From Sphagnum compactum (lineage: Eukaryota; Bryophyta; Sphagnopsida; Sphagnales), in assembly GCA_965153455.1 (NCBI GenBank), contig OZ234497.1:15362302-15426301 (forward strand): 64,000 nt of DNA, read 5' to 3'. Position numbers and translations under genes: made by a program. The stretch's first letter is position 1. Every line of letters starts with the position of its first letter. Positions 35,929 to 50,399 of the stretch are shown here, piece after piece. The notes beneath the pieces are model-generated. The model was not told the origin of the DNA. It was given only the letters and a program-made list of their open reading frames with translations, and made no database searches.

Positions 35929-38900
35929 ACATGGTGTTGCTCTTTTCGTGTGATGAAATAATTAAATTATTAATTATTTGATTATTAAAATTAATAATTG
36001 GGTTGTGAAAATTGGATATGAAAACCAATTGTTATTATATATGTGAAAACTGCCCTATTTGAGAATCAGGTGAGTTTGAAAGAATTAAAAACATATGATT
36101 TTGCCGATTCTCACCAGCCCAAATATATTTTCTTTCAAGACAAAATGTGGATAAAATTGATTTTTTGTCTTATGGAACTTTATTTTATTTTTTTTGTTAT
36201 TTTGGCAAAAAATTTCACTTTTTTAAACTCACAAAATTGAAATTTTTCCTTACACTAAACATGCCCATCTTAGCAAGGCCTGACACTAATGTTGTTATCA
36301 TAGTACCTTTGCAGTTTCAGCATTTAAATGCCAAATACTTAATTTAATTTTAAATTTTCATTTCGACAATATTTTTATAATTAAAATAATTTCGACAAGG
36401 ATCATTGCAAGGACTAATAATGAGCATGACAACAAGCTTGAGGAGGAGGAAGTGATGTTTATTGCATAGTTCTGAAAAGGGAATTGCAACACCTGGAAAA
36501 ACACAAAGTTTGTTCGAAAGTCCAAAAATCTCAGATTTCCACCACCATACAATGTCTCCTTCAAACAACACAAAAATAAACAAATTGGGACTCAAACGAA
36601 GGAGGAGGAGCAATAAATCCAGTATTGCAAATAGAGGCAAATATGCTCAAATCTAGAATTGATCCCTTGTTGGAAGATAGCTAATCAAGAAACTTTTTCA
36701 AATCCCTTAGCCTTTGATTCACTTGGCATCATTTGGTTCACCTGACTCTCAGTTTCACAACAAACCCAAGAAGCAATTCTTCTGCAAGTTTCTTATTTCC
36801 ATTCCTTTGTCTCCTATAAAACCTGAAAAACATGTCAGCAAAATAGGGAATGTGCAAAATGGATTTCTAGTAGGCATGTTTGGATCGTCAAACATGCCAT
36901 TATCCCAATCGATTATTAGTAACCCTTGATTTTGTCACAAGATATGCACAACATTATTTTTATTTATTTATTCATATTATGTCCACAATCTAATAACAGT
37001 GATCAAATGTCATTTTGCGTACCTTATTCAATTTTGTTGAAAATTGAATTTTAAAAGACAACAAAAGGTCAGATTTGTGGATTTCAAAGATAATATTATT
37101 CAAAAATATACCTCTTTGACCATTATGTGATCACTTTTCTTTTGCATTATTGCATTTTCAAATTTTTTTGTCTTTTGTTTCATATTGTTTAAATAATTTG
37201 ACAAAATTTATGTAAGTTTAAATGTTTAGGTTTTTTTTTGTTTCTTTTGAAAGATGAATACCCATGTCATTTAAAACATGCTTGTAAAGATATAAATGGG
37301 TTGATATTATATGACTTGTGTTATATAATAATGACGTCATGCATAAAACTTAATCAAATGATGAAAAAACATATCAAAATATTTATTTTAGTTAAAAGAA
37401 AAAAAAGGAAGAACATTGAAGAAATTTTTTTCCCTTTTTGTCCTCTACTTCTTCTAATCACCTTTGTCATGTACAATGATATGAACATCACTTGTTGGGT
37501 AATGCAAACCACAATGAAAGAAAAATAAATATGTGCATGTCTAAACAAAAAAAGATTCATGAAAAAGTTGTTCCATCAAAAATCACAATGTATGTGATAA
37601 AAGCACAAATTTACACAATTCTAATATCTTTATTTTTATAGTCAACCTTCATTCTTGTTTTGTGTTTGAAACACATTCTCATTGGATCATCACTAAACTT
37701 ATAATGTGCTTTCACATTTGCTCCCTCTTGTCTTTTGTGCATATATAACTCCGACATAATATTTACATAATTGCAAGAAATCACAAACATTTATACAACT
37801 TATGATTTATATGAAAAAAAAACCCTATGTCCATTACGATTAAAACCCAATTGTTGAATCATTATTTTCCAAATTATTTTAGTGTATTAAGGTGGGTCCA
37901 TGTTAAAATGAGCCTTAGGATGTGTAACCTTTGCTTAATTTTACATGTTTTAAAAAGGTTTGAAATGGATATATACGCCCAAAAAATTTAAGCATTTTAA
38001 AATTAGTGTAGCCACTACTTTTGTTACTTAATGGACTCTTAAAATGACTTTAAATGATTTGAAGATGACATATTATAGAGATTTTTTAAATTTATATTTA
38101 CGTAACAGTATAATGTGACATCCTTTAGGGCTACAAAATTTTTAGCTTCTACATCATGATCCTTGAAATTTGAATAACTAATCAAATGTTGCCACATGAT
38201 TTTGACTAGCTAACACACTACTTATAACATAACACAAAGCAGTTGGCAATTACTCCTTTTAACATGGATTCACCCATTAGTCATTTGATATAATTTGCCA
38301 TGAATATGGTATGTCTTTCATTGGGATCTAAATTATAGTATAACACAATATCTATTTGGTTCATAAAAGTTGTATGTTGATTAATCATGATTCTATGAAT
38401 ATTTTTCAAAAATAATCAATCCAATTTCACCACATCATATTGATTAGTTAACTCATTGTTTTTTAAAGTGACAAAAAGGAGTTGGGAATGGATCATTTTA
38501 ACATGGATATGCCCAAATATCTTTTCATGCATGAGTATGAGAGATCTATACCACCATGAAAGGAACATATGGCGAGCAATGATCATAACTTGTATTATCA
38601 AATTTGAAAATGAAGAATATGTAATTTTACTTCCTGTAAATGATTTTTTTAAAACTATAGATCTTGTTTAACAATATAACATCTTGAAGATAACAACTAC
38701 TACAAGGGTGTACATATGCTAGCATGACCCACACCCACCTTAAGTCCTTTGTTTTGAATTTGTAATCCAAAGTGATTCTTGATGGGCTAATGTAGCAAAG
38801 TAAAATTGGTAGATTAGTCTTTTTCTACACTACTTTTGTTGTTTTATATGTGTTTTAAGACTTCTTATAGTCCTTAACAAGTGCTTTTCGGCACTCTAGC

Positions 38901-41900
38901 TATCTGCATTATGTAATCACTTGAAATTTATCATAATGTTATAATTTGTCAAATGTCAAACCTTGTTATAGAAGCAAATCACACATTTTCAACGACTTAG
39001 TTTACCACTTCAAAACACATTAAAAAAAAGAATTGGTTACACTTGGGGGGAGGGGAGTGGGGGGGTCATGTTTTGTGATTACAACCACAAACATTTGAAA
39101 TGATTTTCCTTGATGTTGTTTTCTTTCCAAATCATGAAATCATATTGGGCCACTAAAAGTATGATCAAGCAACATTATTAGAATCTAGTGTGGTACATTG
39201 CAAGCCAAGGAAAGTCTTCATTCATATTATTTAAAACTATTTTCTAATATGATTTCTTTTGTAATGGAACTGACATAACACCGAAGGATAATCAAATAAG
39301 TCATTTATCTCACATACCTCTAGCTAGCTATACATCTATTTAGAATTTATAAATGCATCATGACAAGTTCACTTGGATGGAAAAAAATATAATTTATGTT
39401 ATGTTGGAATATGCAATTTGCTTATATTTGGCTATGTTGATATTGAATATTAGGCAAGAAATTGCAAGTGAACAAAGGCAATAACATGTTTTATTTTCAA
39501 GTTTAATATTTCAAAATATCATGGAATGACAGAAGTAAATCAATAATTGCCTTATCCTTAATGGAGTTAATATGTTAGCAATGGCAAAAAATTTCAGAAT
39601 AACCTATTTAGTTAAGTATTTGATGATTGAATCTAACCTCAAGAAGAGTGATGCATTCATTACATTGCTATGTGATAACCAAATTCTTATACAATTGACT
39701 AACAATCCAAAATTTTATAGTTGAACTAAACATATAAATTTGTAGTGTCATTTCATTTAAAAGATAATAATTTGGAAACATAGATTCATATTACATGCAT
39801 ATAAATCAGCAAGATAATTAATTAAAAAATTTAAAATCTTTAGTTGGGTGAAATTTGAAGAAGTTGTAGAAGTTAATATATTAGTATGTTTTGATGACCT
39901 AATTCACACATGAGACCCCATTACTCATGTTAGAGACTAGAATTATAAATTAAAGAGAACCTCCCCATGAAACTTCATATCCCAATTATGTCAATGTTCA
40001 AGGTACCATTGCCACGTCAAAAGTTGTTGCCATTTTTTCATAAATGCCACAATTTTATAATCAATTTGACAATTTTTTCACCAACAAGGTGAAATAATAC
40101 AAAGGACATTCATCACCTTTCATTAATATTTTTCACACATTATTTATCATCAAATCATTGAAGAAAGGAGAAATAACGTTCTTGTTCCTTCAAAATTATG
40201 GGTTGAAAGCATTATGCACTAAACCAAAATGGATGTCACAACCATTGTTTTTACAAGTGATGAAATGTGATTGAAAGTTATATGATAGCTGTATTGAATC
40301 TTTTATGATTTGGACTCAAATATGGGTTGTAGTTTACATATGTAATATAATGCATAAAGCATTTTTACAACTAAAAATGTTTAATAGTATTTTAGACTTT
40401 TAAATTATGGATTATTTAGATTCTTGAATCAATAGACCTATCCTATCTTATGATGAATTGTGTGGACTTTGTTTTCAAAGAAAAAAAAGAGTAAACTTCA
40501 ATTGATGTAACGTATTTTATATGACATATTCAAAAATAAATATTGGAGAAATATTTTTTGTCACGTATGAGCTCATAATTTAAATATTTTATAAAGTTCA
40601 TAATGCACATAAAAATGAAATATTAGAAAATAAAGTAAAATCTAGGAACAATGTGTTTGTATTATCAATATAAGGAATGGTGTGAAGCCAATGATCTCAT
40701 TCAATAAAATCTAATCACTATGAACATCTAACAATTTCCTTATCCATACATAATTACAATTGAAAAAATAATAATAAATAAATAAATAAATGGGGTGAAA
40801 ATAGAAGTTCACATTGATATTAACCATTTGAATAGCCTTATATACATAGGAAGAAAATAAGCTATACATCAAGGTGATTGAATCATTTTAGAAGTTATGT
40901 TGTCTGAAAAATGAATATGAGGTTGGGCTTGGAATTGTGAAAAGTCCAACAAAGGATTGCAAAACTTGTGATGGATATTACATGTGCCAAAATTGGTCCG
41001 TTGCACCATGCTTTACCCTATGCTAAGATATTTGACAACTAAAGGTGTATTAAAACATTCCTCTTCATTACAACAATTCTATCAAATTACAATGTGCACC
41101 ACATATATAATCAAGTTACTATTGAATAGAAAAGAACCATAGGGAGGCCTGCATTATCCAACCTTTTCTAGCCAAGAAAAAGGATGATAGTAATAAGTTT
41201 TTTCAAGATTATGTATTGGGGGGATTCATTCCTATCAACACTTTTTCCTAACCACTTTGACATTCTTTCTTTCTTTGGGCCTATCTATAGGCACAAGCAC
41301 CATCAAGTTACTTTGTTATTTTCATAGTCTGTTTATCATGTCGACCATAACTTTTGGGATGATATGTGTTAGTTTAATATTTGTAGATCCTCTATGTCAA
41401 GAATCCCAAGTGGGGACAAAGGAACATTTCTTTTTATTAATCAAAATACATGAAATACAATAGGGGAGGAGATACCTTGAGAAATGGTGCCCTTCCAACC
41501 CTAAAGGCATTATTGTGACATTGCTCACTAACAAAGTCCAACTCTAACCTAGCTTGCTTGCTAGGTTTTTTAGTAGGTCTTATGTCTTTCTTTATGGCCT
41601 TCAATGAATGTAAGGTTGAATAGACCAAAAAATGACAAAATAAACAAAGTCCCCATAAGTCCATTTGGGTACCATTTCCTTTGTATTTTTTTAACATTGG
41701 GATGATTAGGTAGTTGGGCAATAACAACCTATTGATTTTAAACAATGTTTTTTCATTTATATCTAAACCACTCTAAAAATCACATTTTGTACATGTGTGC
41801 ACAAATTTAGCATAATATATTTTTTTCAATATGATATGGGGTGAAAGTATGACTGGGTGTGCCCACAAAGGAATGTCATGCATTATTTTACTTGACCCAT

Positions 41901-44564
41901 AGAAATTTAAGAAAATATAAAAAACATTTAAAGAAGGTTTTTCATTAAAATTTCTTGATGAATACATTAAGTAGGTTGTATAGAATTCAAATATTTAATG
42001 AGGAGACAAATATTTTGAATTTTGATGTTCTTAATCATTGCAACGATGAAAAGTTTCAAGAATTTAACAATGGCCACATTCCTTGAACTTTTTGGTTAAG
42101 GACACTTTTGAAACAAGTTTTGGGGTTTCTTTTTTTTTGAGTAATTTTCAAAGGTATTGTAAATGATTTTTTACTTTACTTTTTATTAGGTAATTAATTG
42201 AGTAAGTTTAATTTAGTTATGAATTTTCAAAGTTCAAAAACAAGAATCCAAAAAGAGCCATGACAATTAAGAAGACAAAATTATAGCAATTCACACATTT
42301 TTTTAATTCCAATAAAGCCCTATACTTTGGCATGCAATGTATAAACATGAGAAAAAAATCCTTTAATTATAAAAACATTTAAAAGAAAGGACCCCTGAAT
42401 ATTATTTGACCAATTAACATACTAGTTTTACCATTCCTTAAGGTCCTTGTAAGTTGTGGGTCCACCCAACCACACTTTCACTAATGGACTTCATAAAAAT
42501 CATTATTTTCAATAACAAAACAAATTCATTTTAAAAATAACATATATTTGACATGGTGTGAAAATCTTGAAATTTGTCTTCATTGACATATTATTCAACT
42601 AAATTTGAGTACTTACTAACAATAGTGTCAATTATTGAAAATTCATGCATGTCTTTTTATGGCTTTATAAGCCAAAAAGCTATATTAAAAGTTTGAAGTG
42701 CTAAAATTTAAAAAAAAAATTAAAAGATTTTTAGTAACCTTAATTTGACCAAAATTTCTGAAAAATTGCCAAATTTCCATACATGGTTAAGGTTTGTAGG
42801 CAAGAATACAGAAGAATGTTTAAAGAAATTTCCTTTATTTTGTGCAATTGCCTGAAAACTTTTGAAACCCTTAGTTTTTAAAAACCCCACAACAATAATC
42901 ATAAAGGCTATGGCAACAAAATTTGAAGCTTTACAAGGCATTCTTTATGTGATTGGAACAATAGATATAATAATCAAATTCCTTCTTGCTCCATTGAAGA
43001 GGAAGATGCCCAACTTGAATTTACACAAGAGTGACATAAAGACTTGTGTTATCAAGAATGTGATACGTTCTCTAATACTACAATGTTCTAACTTGCTAAT
43101 CGCACATCCAAAAGGTATATTTCCTTTGGATTGATTAACCCAAACCTAGAGACCATGTGAATGATGATGTGTACACACATATAAAGAACACCACAAGGGC
43201 TCCCAAAGGGTATGACAATGTCATTGATGGGTAATATCCCAAGTATTATAGTGATTGCAACTTGCAATACAATGCACAAGAAGAAGAAGATTGTCAAACT
43301 TTAATTAGAAGCATGTTGCAAAAGCAAATCATGAAGCTTGAAGCTATTGCAGATTTTCAAAAGTAGAAACAATTTGAGTACATGAATTCTCAATAGACCA
43401 GAAGCAAACATCATAAATTTCCCATCCCACAATTTGATACTAAAAATTGTGTGAAAATCGTGTTTTCACGAGTTCACGTTTTTCACATATGAATATCATA
43501 CATTAAAAAAATTTGTACATCATATGTATTTCAATACATAACATCTATGTACAAAAAAATAAACTTATAAAATGATAAATTTCGTACAAATTTTGAACAA
43601 ATTGATAAAATTAGTAAGTTTGTGACAAATGATGAATCATTTTCATTTTCTTTTGTTTTAAAATCTTATGTTTGAACCAAAGATGGAAGTTCCATTGCCA
43701 TCCCCACAACACAACCTTCAATAAGGTGCAACATCCAAAAATTTCAACACAATGTGTTAATTTAGGGTTTCAAAAATTTCAACAAATACTAGCTAGTAAT
43801 TATTATGAATTTCAGCAATTTTAAATTTTAATTATTTAATGCTAAAGCCATCAAAGTACTACAATTTAAAGAAATGATTATTTTCAATTGGTCAACTACA
43901 ATGATGAGCTCAGGTGATACAAATTAAATGGCATGTACTTTATTCAATCCACTTTTGTAGGATGGGGATGTGAGAGGATTTAATGTTACAACTTGGATGC
44001 CCTAAATTTGAATAATTAATTAATTTTGAAAATTTCCATCTCAAAAATAGAATTATCTCAGAGTACTCCAAAAGAATCTTCATTTTCCTTCACAAACATT
44101 TGTTCTTCGAAAAATAATTTTTGAAAATTTCTGCATTTCTAAAAATAATATAACTTGTGCTGAAGTTGCCAAGGTATCATGGAGGTATTGATATAGGCTC
44201 AATTGCAGGCTACACTTGAGCATGCTTAAGCAGTTTTCTTTTTCCAATTTCGTGATGTTGCTCAAGTGATGATTGTCCATAGGTATGTTTAGCCAAATTT
44301 GATGATATTCAAAATATGAAAATAGAAAACCTTAAGCACCTTTCATATTGTAGGCAATTGTGATGATTTGTTGGGAATTTTTTTTCGGTTTTTAGGGAAT
44401 TCCTTTTTAAAAAACAGGGAAATAATTTGTAACAGAGTATTCGTTTTGAAAATGTTTTTAGCAAAATGGCGCCACAGAAACAAGTAAAATCACTGTTTTA
44501 TTAGTCTCTAAGAGCCCTCACTCAAAATGGTGAAGGTAGCACCAGGTTTGAGCATGAAGCTCTG
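35929..44564. other. Long AT-rich intergenic stretch, no gene seen
   Basis: No open frame of recognisable protein character on either strand, and no element ends that could be paired. A G-rich tract at about 39043-39066 has the pattern of a possible G-quadruplex. Much of it is probably old decayed transposon sequence, but that is inference. Confidence 0.4.
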
Positions 44565-44937
44565 AGAGCATCTCCACAGGAGCTCAGTTCATGGCCCTAC
44601 ACTGAAAATGTTGGATGAGGTGCAGAAGTCAAATCCAGTGGATGCATCGGAACAGTACTGTGACCCAGGAAAAGTGCACATCTTTCGCAGCCCTGAGGAA
44701 CAGTCTAATAAATACACTCAAATCGTATTTATTAACTTCTCCCTGTTTCTCACTGACTAGATAGTTTGATCGGTCCAGGTGGTTTGCTATTACGAGTCTC
44801 CCACGTATTTGCAGTCCTGTTCTACCTTTATTGGTAAGGTCGGAAAAAAAGTACGTAACTAAAACCTTATATCGAGGTTTTAGTTACGTACTTTTTTTTG
44901 CAAGGTCACATATTAAGCACCGCTGGAGATGTTCTGA
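44565..44937. mobile_element. Possible PIF/Harbinger-like MITE
   Basis: The left end AGAGCATCTCCACAGGAGCT faces, at 44919-44937, a sequence whose reverse complement is AGAACATCTCCAGCGGTGC. Ends with GCATCTCCA are common in plant Tourist/Harbinger MITEs. No convincing TTA/TAA duplication is present. A third related copy (AGAGCAGCTCCACCGGTGCT, then TGGATGAGGTGCAG) lies at 45907-45970 in direct orientation and is preceded by TTA. Confidence 0.45.
44844..44898. repeat. 24-nt perfect inverted repeat with a 7-nt loop
   Basis: Arm 44844-44867 (AAAAAAAGTACGTAACTAAA then ACCT) is the exact reverse complement of 44875-44898; the loop is TATATCG. It lies inside the probable Harbinger-like MITE. A transcript would fold into a near-perfect short hairpin. 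Confidence 0.9.
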
Positions 44938-45503
44938 TATTGCAATGACCTGTGAATTGTCATTAACACATCACAGTGGTGATTGTTACATGCTGCTTTC
45001 ATTACAGAGAGTGCTTGAAGGCGGGGGCGGGGAACGGAAAAAACTTATGCTTGTCAATTCCTGGATGATCGCCATATCACAAAATTGAAAAAAAATGGCT
45101 CCAATTGTTTTCAATTGTGTGATGTAGCTGAAGTGGCGATCATCCAGAAAATGATTTAGTTAGATTTGGCGAAAAGAAAGTATGAAAATAAATCAAAATC
45201 AGTAACTAGTGTTTGTTTTGTGCACCACATTGGATCATCTCAGCTCCATCTCCCATTTGTTCAATGCTACACTCCTGTCTATGAAGGTGTTGTTTACTCT
45301 AGCCAAGGTGACCATAGCTTGCTCCTCCAGTAATCTGTTTGGATCCCCTTAAAAGTACTCAGGAAACTAGATCTTAAATATCCAAGCTGCCTGGTTGCAG
45401 CATGCAGCTGCCTAAGCAATACTAGAACTGAGCCAGCAGCTGATCTGAACTTTAATCCGATTACTACAGTTCTCTAATTTCAGAATGCAAGTTCACTAGC
45501 TTC

Positions 45504-45755
45504 ATGATCGTTGCCCTGGCTATTGTGAATGCCTTTCTTGTTGCTACTGGTGAGAGTAACTCATGTACAGGATCAATACTTTGCTGTGGCCTTGCTCAAA
45601 GCAATTGCGATGGGTTTGCGCGCAGCGTCAGATCCAGCCTGGTAGTCCCTACTTCACTGGCGGCGCCGTCGGTTCCACTGGAGTGTGCTCCGGACATTGA
45701 GGGTTATTCGTGCTCATGGGCTCCTTATAATGTGCCTTGTTTAGGACGGACATGA
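45504..45755 (+). CDS. Candidate small secreted cysteine-rich protein, unconfirmed
   Basis: 83 codons starting at Met 45504. The N-terminus (MIVALAIVNAFLVATG) resembles a signal peptide. The mature part has seven cysteines: one, an adjacent pair (CTGSILCC), a fourth 7 positions later, then ECAPDIEGYSC and a last Cys before LGRT-stop. An intron-like TCTCTAATTTCAG precedes it at about 45471-45483, and an ATG at 45485 would be in frame if one base were absent. The C-x5-CC start recalls fungal class I hydrophobins, but the second half lacks the matching CC pair. It sits between inverted arms at 44585-44608 and 45781-45804, so it may be captured, decayed or chance. Confidence 0.25.
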   Translation: MIVALAIVNAFLVATGESNSCTGSILCCGLAQSNCDGFARSVRSSLVVPTSLAAPSVPLECAPDIEGYSCSWAPYNVPCLGRT

Positions 45756-45970
45756 CTACTGCCTTCAACGAGTTGCAAGATTTTCAGTGTAGGGCCACGA
45801 ACTGATCAGCTTAACTATTCCGAGTGTGGAATCAAGACATATGATAACGGTTGCCGGTTCATGGCAGACTATGCATGTCTCCCACTGTTAAAAGTTTCGC
45901 GCTCTTAGAGCAGCTCCACCGGTGCTCAGTATCTGGCCGGCCTGCACTGGAAATTTTGGATGAGGTGCAG

Positions 45971-48900
45971 CAGAGGTGATGTATCGATCAGCAACCAGGC
46001 TCACGTGTGTCGGTCATACTTACGTTTACTGTCTCTTGAATGCCCTTCTTATTTGCTCTCCATGTTCGTCTCTTGAATATATTCCCTTGTAGTGTGCGAG
46101 GTCGATGTATGTTTCGCAACCTCTGTTCAGTTTCATGTGTGATCAGATAATGAGCCGTATATGCGAATTTTTTTGTCTCTGTGGATCAAACTGTGCAATA
46201 CCCTTTTCTGGATGTTGCAAGCACACTACAAGGACTCATTAATCACTCATTTCATTTCAAGAGGGTGGAAGCACACTACGAGGGAACCACTTATGTTGTC
46301 ACAAATACTGTTTGTTTCCTTGGATAATTTTTCATTTCTGAATTTCAACCACATTGTCAATATTAAGAACTTCCACAATGTTTTTTGCATAAAGTTCTGG
46401 CAGCCCAATCAAACATAAAGAAATCAATTGTTGAAGAAACAATATTTTTTGATTTCAAATTATGTGATGTTAAAAATATATTTGCAATGTGAAAAATAAT
46501 CCGTGAACAGAACAGTTGCAGCTCGACTACCGTTTCAAAGTGACCACGGAAAGTCTGATGCATACGATTTCTTTACTCCAGTCATTCATTGCAAAGCTCT
46601 GTTGAGATTTGGTTACTCTTTGTTGGGGATCTAGGAAACACGTATCTATCTACACATGATTAAGGATGAGAGAGATGGAGGGCAAGCATAATTGACCTTG
46701 TACTAGGGAAAAAATGGTGCACTTCTATATTCATGATCCCGATTGTAAAGTGGCTCGTGAGATGGCTAACACTTCAGCATTGAGTTTTCTTTTTCCTATG
46801 TAGTCGAGGATTGCATCATTCTATTAGTTCTTTGGTCTAGACATGAACAAAGTCTTCATCATATATATATAGCCTTGACACTACTGCAATCTCTCCCTGC
46901 TACCTCTTCTTTTGTGACAATTGGATTATGTTCATCACTGAAAATTTTGTACACAAATCAACATATTTGAAACAGTGTGCGTGGCCCACCAAATCCCTGT
47001 CTGGGCGGGTTTAATCTTGAGTTGGCGCATAGATCATGATGACCAAAGTTCATACCCATTTGCAGAGAAATTAATTTCTCATTTCCAAATTGCATTTTCA
47101 CTCTAAGTATGTCAAGAACCCAAACTACGAATTAGTGCAACAATCAGTTCAAGACTTGTCCTCTTCATGTGGATCTGAGATTTTGGGCACTATCAGGACT
47201 CATGAGTCTATGATCATCACTAGAAGATAAATGCCATATAATGTGATCAAGAAAATGACATAGTCTGCCACCCCTGGAAGACCTTGATGTAGCACAGAAT
47301 GTGCCTTATGGGATACAGACTTTGGTGTTGTTTGGATCTCACTTTTTAGCTAATTTCAGTTTTGGTCCTTCATTTCCTAAAAAGTTGTTTTCAAATTATC
47401 AATGTTTACTATGCTTAATTTTTATGTTTTCCTGCTGGTGGCCCATTGCGGTTTACTTGAGTGTCTCGAAAACATTGGACCCAACTCATAATTTTGAGTA
47501 AATTGTTTTTTGGAAGAATGCCTTACATAAGGCACAATTAAACAGGTGGTAATGAAAATGTGAAATTACAACTTAGTATATTAAATGTCCACATTACATT
47601 AGTGTTGAAAAATATCTATACATATGAATATAGTTGATATTTCGATAGTATTGTAAAAAGCCAAATTCTTGTGGTGGAGTGCCGAATGCTTTCTATTTCT
47701 ATGAAAAGATCCTAATAGAAACTTTTTAATGAGGAAAAAATATTGTAATCGAATAGATATAAATGAAATGCATCCCTCCACCAATTTGTGGGCCTGTCCA
47801 ACAAGAATGGCCATGCAACTTTGTACGTTTTGAGCATGTTAGATGTTTGGAATTTGTCCATGTGACAAAATTACCTTAATTTTTAAGGAAATGACATCCA
47901 ATCTATTGTGAATGTGTTTAAATTGAAGTACAGTAATGCCCCATCAAGTTTGCTGATAGATATGTAGGTAATATACTTTAGTGATTTTGCAGTTGGAATC
48001 CAATGGTATGTATGTGGTTTAAATTCTGGTGAATACCTATGGAAAATTGAAAAGAAGCGCTTTGTGGACTGTTGAAGTGGGAAAAAGGTGCAACATATAC
48101 AAGGTTTTCAAAAATCGGCATTAGAGATTCGTTGCGAGCACCAAATCTAGTCAATACTGTCATTGGATACCCCTCTGTGTACAACACAGTATATCAAGTG
48201 TCAATGGACAAAATCACAAGATCTCTTGCACTATGACAATGACTAAACATGATGTGAATCTAAAGAGGTAGTTGTGGATGAAATATGAAGTTATCAAATG
48301 GGCTCAATGAATCATGGTGATTAGTTGGGAGGAAGCTCAAATCTGGGACGTTCATGTTGGATAGACATTCCGTAGATGGACACATAATAGATGGATGTTG
48401 ATAGGATGGACATCCATTGGATGGACAATTTGGGAGATGCTGACCAAGCATTCTTCTTTGCCATTTACATGCAAGTTGTTCTTGACACTCCAACATTGCT
48501 TGTGGTTGAGGACTATGTTATTTGGTGAGGCACACGAACAATAGATGAACATCATAATTATGCAGGAAGTTGGCCTCACAAAGGTTAATTGTTCCTGCCC
48601 AAAATATGCATGTTTTCTTTTCGAGATGGATATTGGCAAAGAGTTCTAGGTTTCATGCCTTAGTTCATATGTCTTAGGATTTTCATTCATGATAGAAACT
48701 TGGGTGTGACATTTGAACCAAGAGTGACAATTTGCACTGCAAGGGAGTTCATATGGAAGAGCTTTGAAATATCAGTCATAATTATTGCAAGGACAACATG
48801 AGTTTCTATACAAAAGATGTATTTACTAGGCTTTAAAGTCAAGAGTGGAAAACATTTTTCATCATTGTTCAATAGGGTTGCATGTAGATAAATGCTCTAT

Positions 48901-50399
48901 CCCAAGATCTTTAGTGCCTTATAGTCTTCCTTCACCACTTGTAACCTATGAACTAGAACCATTGCTGAAATATTGTATTCATAGTCCATGCTTAGGAGAT
49001 CTACTGTTGTTTAGGGTTCTAATGCACTAGCATCCATGGGGAGTGAATGTAATTTTGTGCAATAAAGGGAATTATAATGCACATTTCAAGGAGTAACCAT
49101 TATGTTTAGTCAAATGGAGCATGATTACATATGTGCATATAGGGGGTTGGTAAATTGAATCCACACATGACACATCTTTCTTTTAGGTCTGACCCATATA
49201 TAATAAATTTGTTCATTTTTTTGCTAGTAGATGTGGCAAATTTTCCATTCTTTTCCAAAGTAAATAATGATAGGGTTTGTTGTACTTGTACAAGAGCTGG
49301 CAAAAAAGTATTGGCTTGGCTAGCAGAATTCAAGGGATGTGGATGAGGAAATTTTTGACATTTAATCAATCAAAAACTATTTACACCAATATTAACAAAT
49401 GGGCAGAATCAAAAAACAAGTTGCAATACTATAAGATAAGTCTCTACAGATAAGCACTTGTATTCAGATCCAAAGATTTATTCTATGGCATTGAGGGTAG
49501 ATCTTGTGGTCCGAGTTGATGATCATTGAATTTATAATTCCATTGTTGTATAAGTCAGTCACATTAGATTTTTGTGTACATATTGTACATAATATGAATG
49601 TGGTTGGAAATCGCAAATTTTCGTAAATGTTACGTCTATACATTCTTGCATATAGGATACACATGATGTGAGTATGTTGAGCAACAAATGGATGTATCAA
49701 TCATAAATAAAAAACTTATTATGAGATGGAATTTTAACCTATAAAACATTTATAAGTGGCAACATATAGGGGTACTTTATGTTTGGTCTAGGAGAACAAA
49801 GAACCACTTGGATTAAGTCCCATTCCCAAAACTTTGTCAAAAACTTGGTTAGATCTTTTAGATTTAAAACCCTAATTAACTATTTATTTTGTAAAGGATC
49901 AATTACTGATTTTGATCAAGTCAGTGTATAAGTTTCTTTGAATTGATGGGATTATTCAATCTCCTGCTTGTTTAATTCATGAATCTACCTATTATGCTTA
50001 ATTTGTGAATCTTCACAAATGCAATAAAACGTACACTTGGTTATTTGATTATGAATTATTTTCATGACTTTAGTCATAGATGGATAATATTGAAGAAGCA
50101 TACAATCATGGTTATTGAATTTTGTAATATTGAATAGAATAATAATCATGAAAAATACATCCAGCACTTGATATTTAATTTCAAAATATTAATTACAATT
50201 TTTTTAATTAATTTCTTGTTGCCATGTGACAACCTTGGCTAAATTCAAGATTTTATTGTTCATTCATGAATTGCAACATGGCAACTTATTCCAAATTTTA
50301 AAAGTTATTGACCATTTATGGGTTGCCACATGGCAACCTAAAACTAGGAAATGAACATTTTTTGGTCCAATTGTGTGATACCACATAGCAACCAAAGTT
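45971..50399. other. Intergenic, no gene seen
   Basis: AT-rich. TGGATGGACA-type words recur at about 48355-48430. The frames listed here on both strands (for example 47978-48187 and 48352-48639, minus) have no recognised domain. Likely decayed repeats. Confidence 0.4.

Larger units (their letters stand above)
44585..45804. repeat. 24-nt inverted arms enclosing about 1.17 kb
   Basis: 44585-44608 (CAGTTCATGGCCCTACACTG then AAAA) is the reverse complement of 45781-45804 with one mismatch. The arms enclose the 24-nt hairpin and the cysteine-rich ORF. The left arm belongs to the probable MITE at 44565, so the cluster is nested. Confidence 0.75.

Noticed and set aside
35669-35981. Two long hydrophobic frames suggesting membrane proteins.
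   Set aside because: They are translations of the T-rich 93-bp duplication in two frames.
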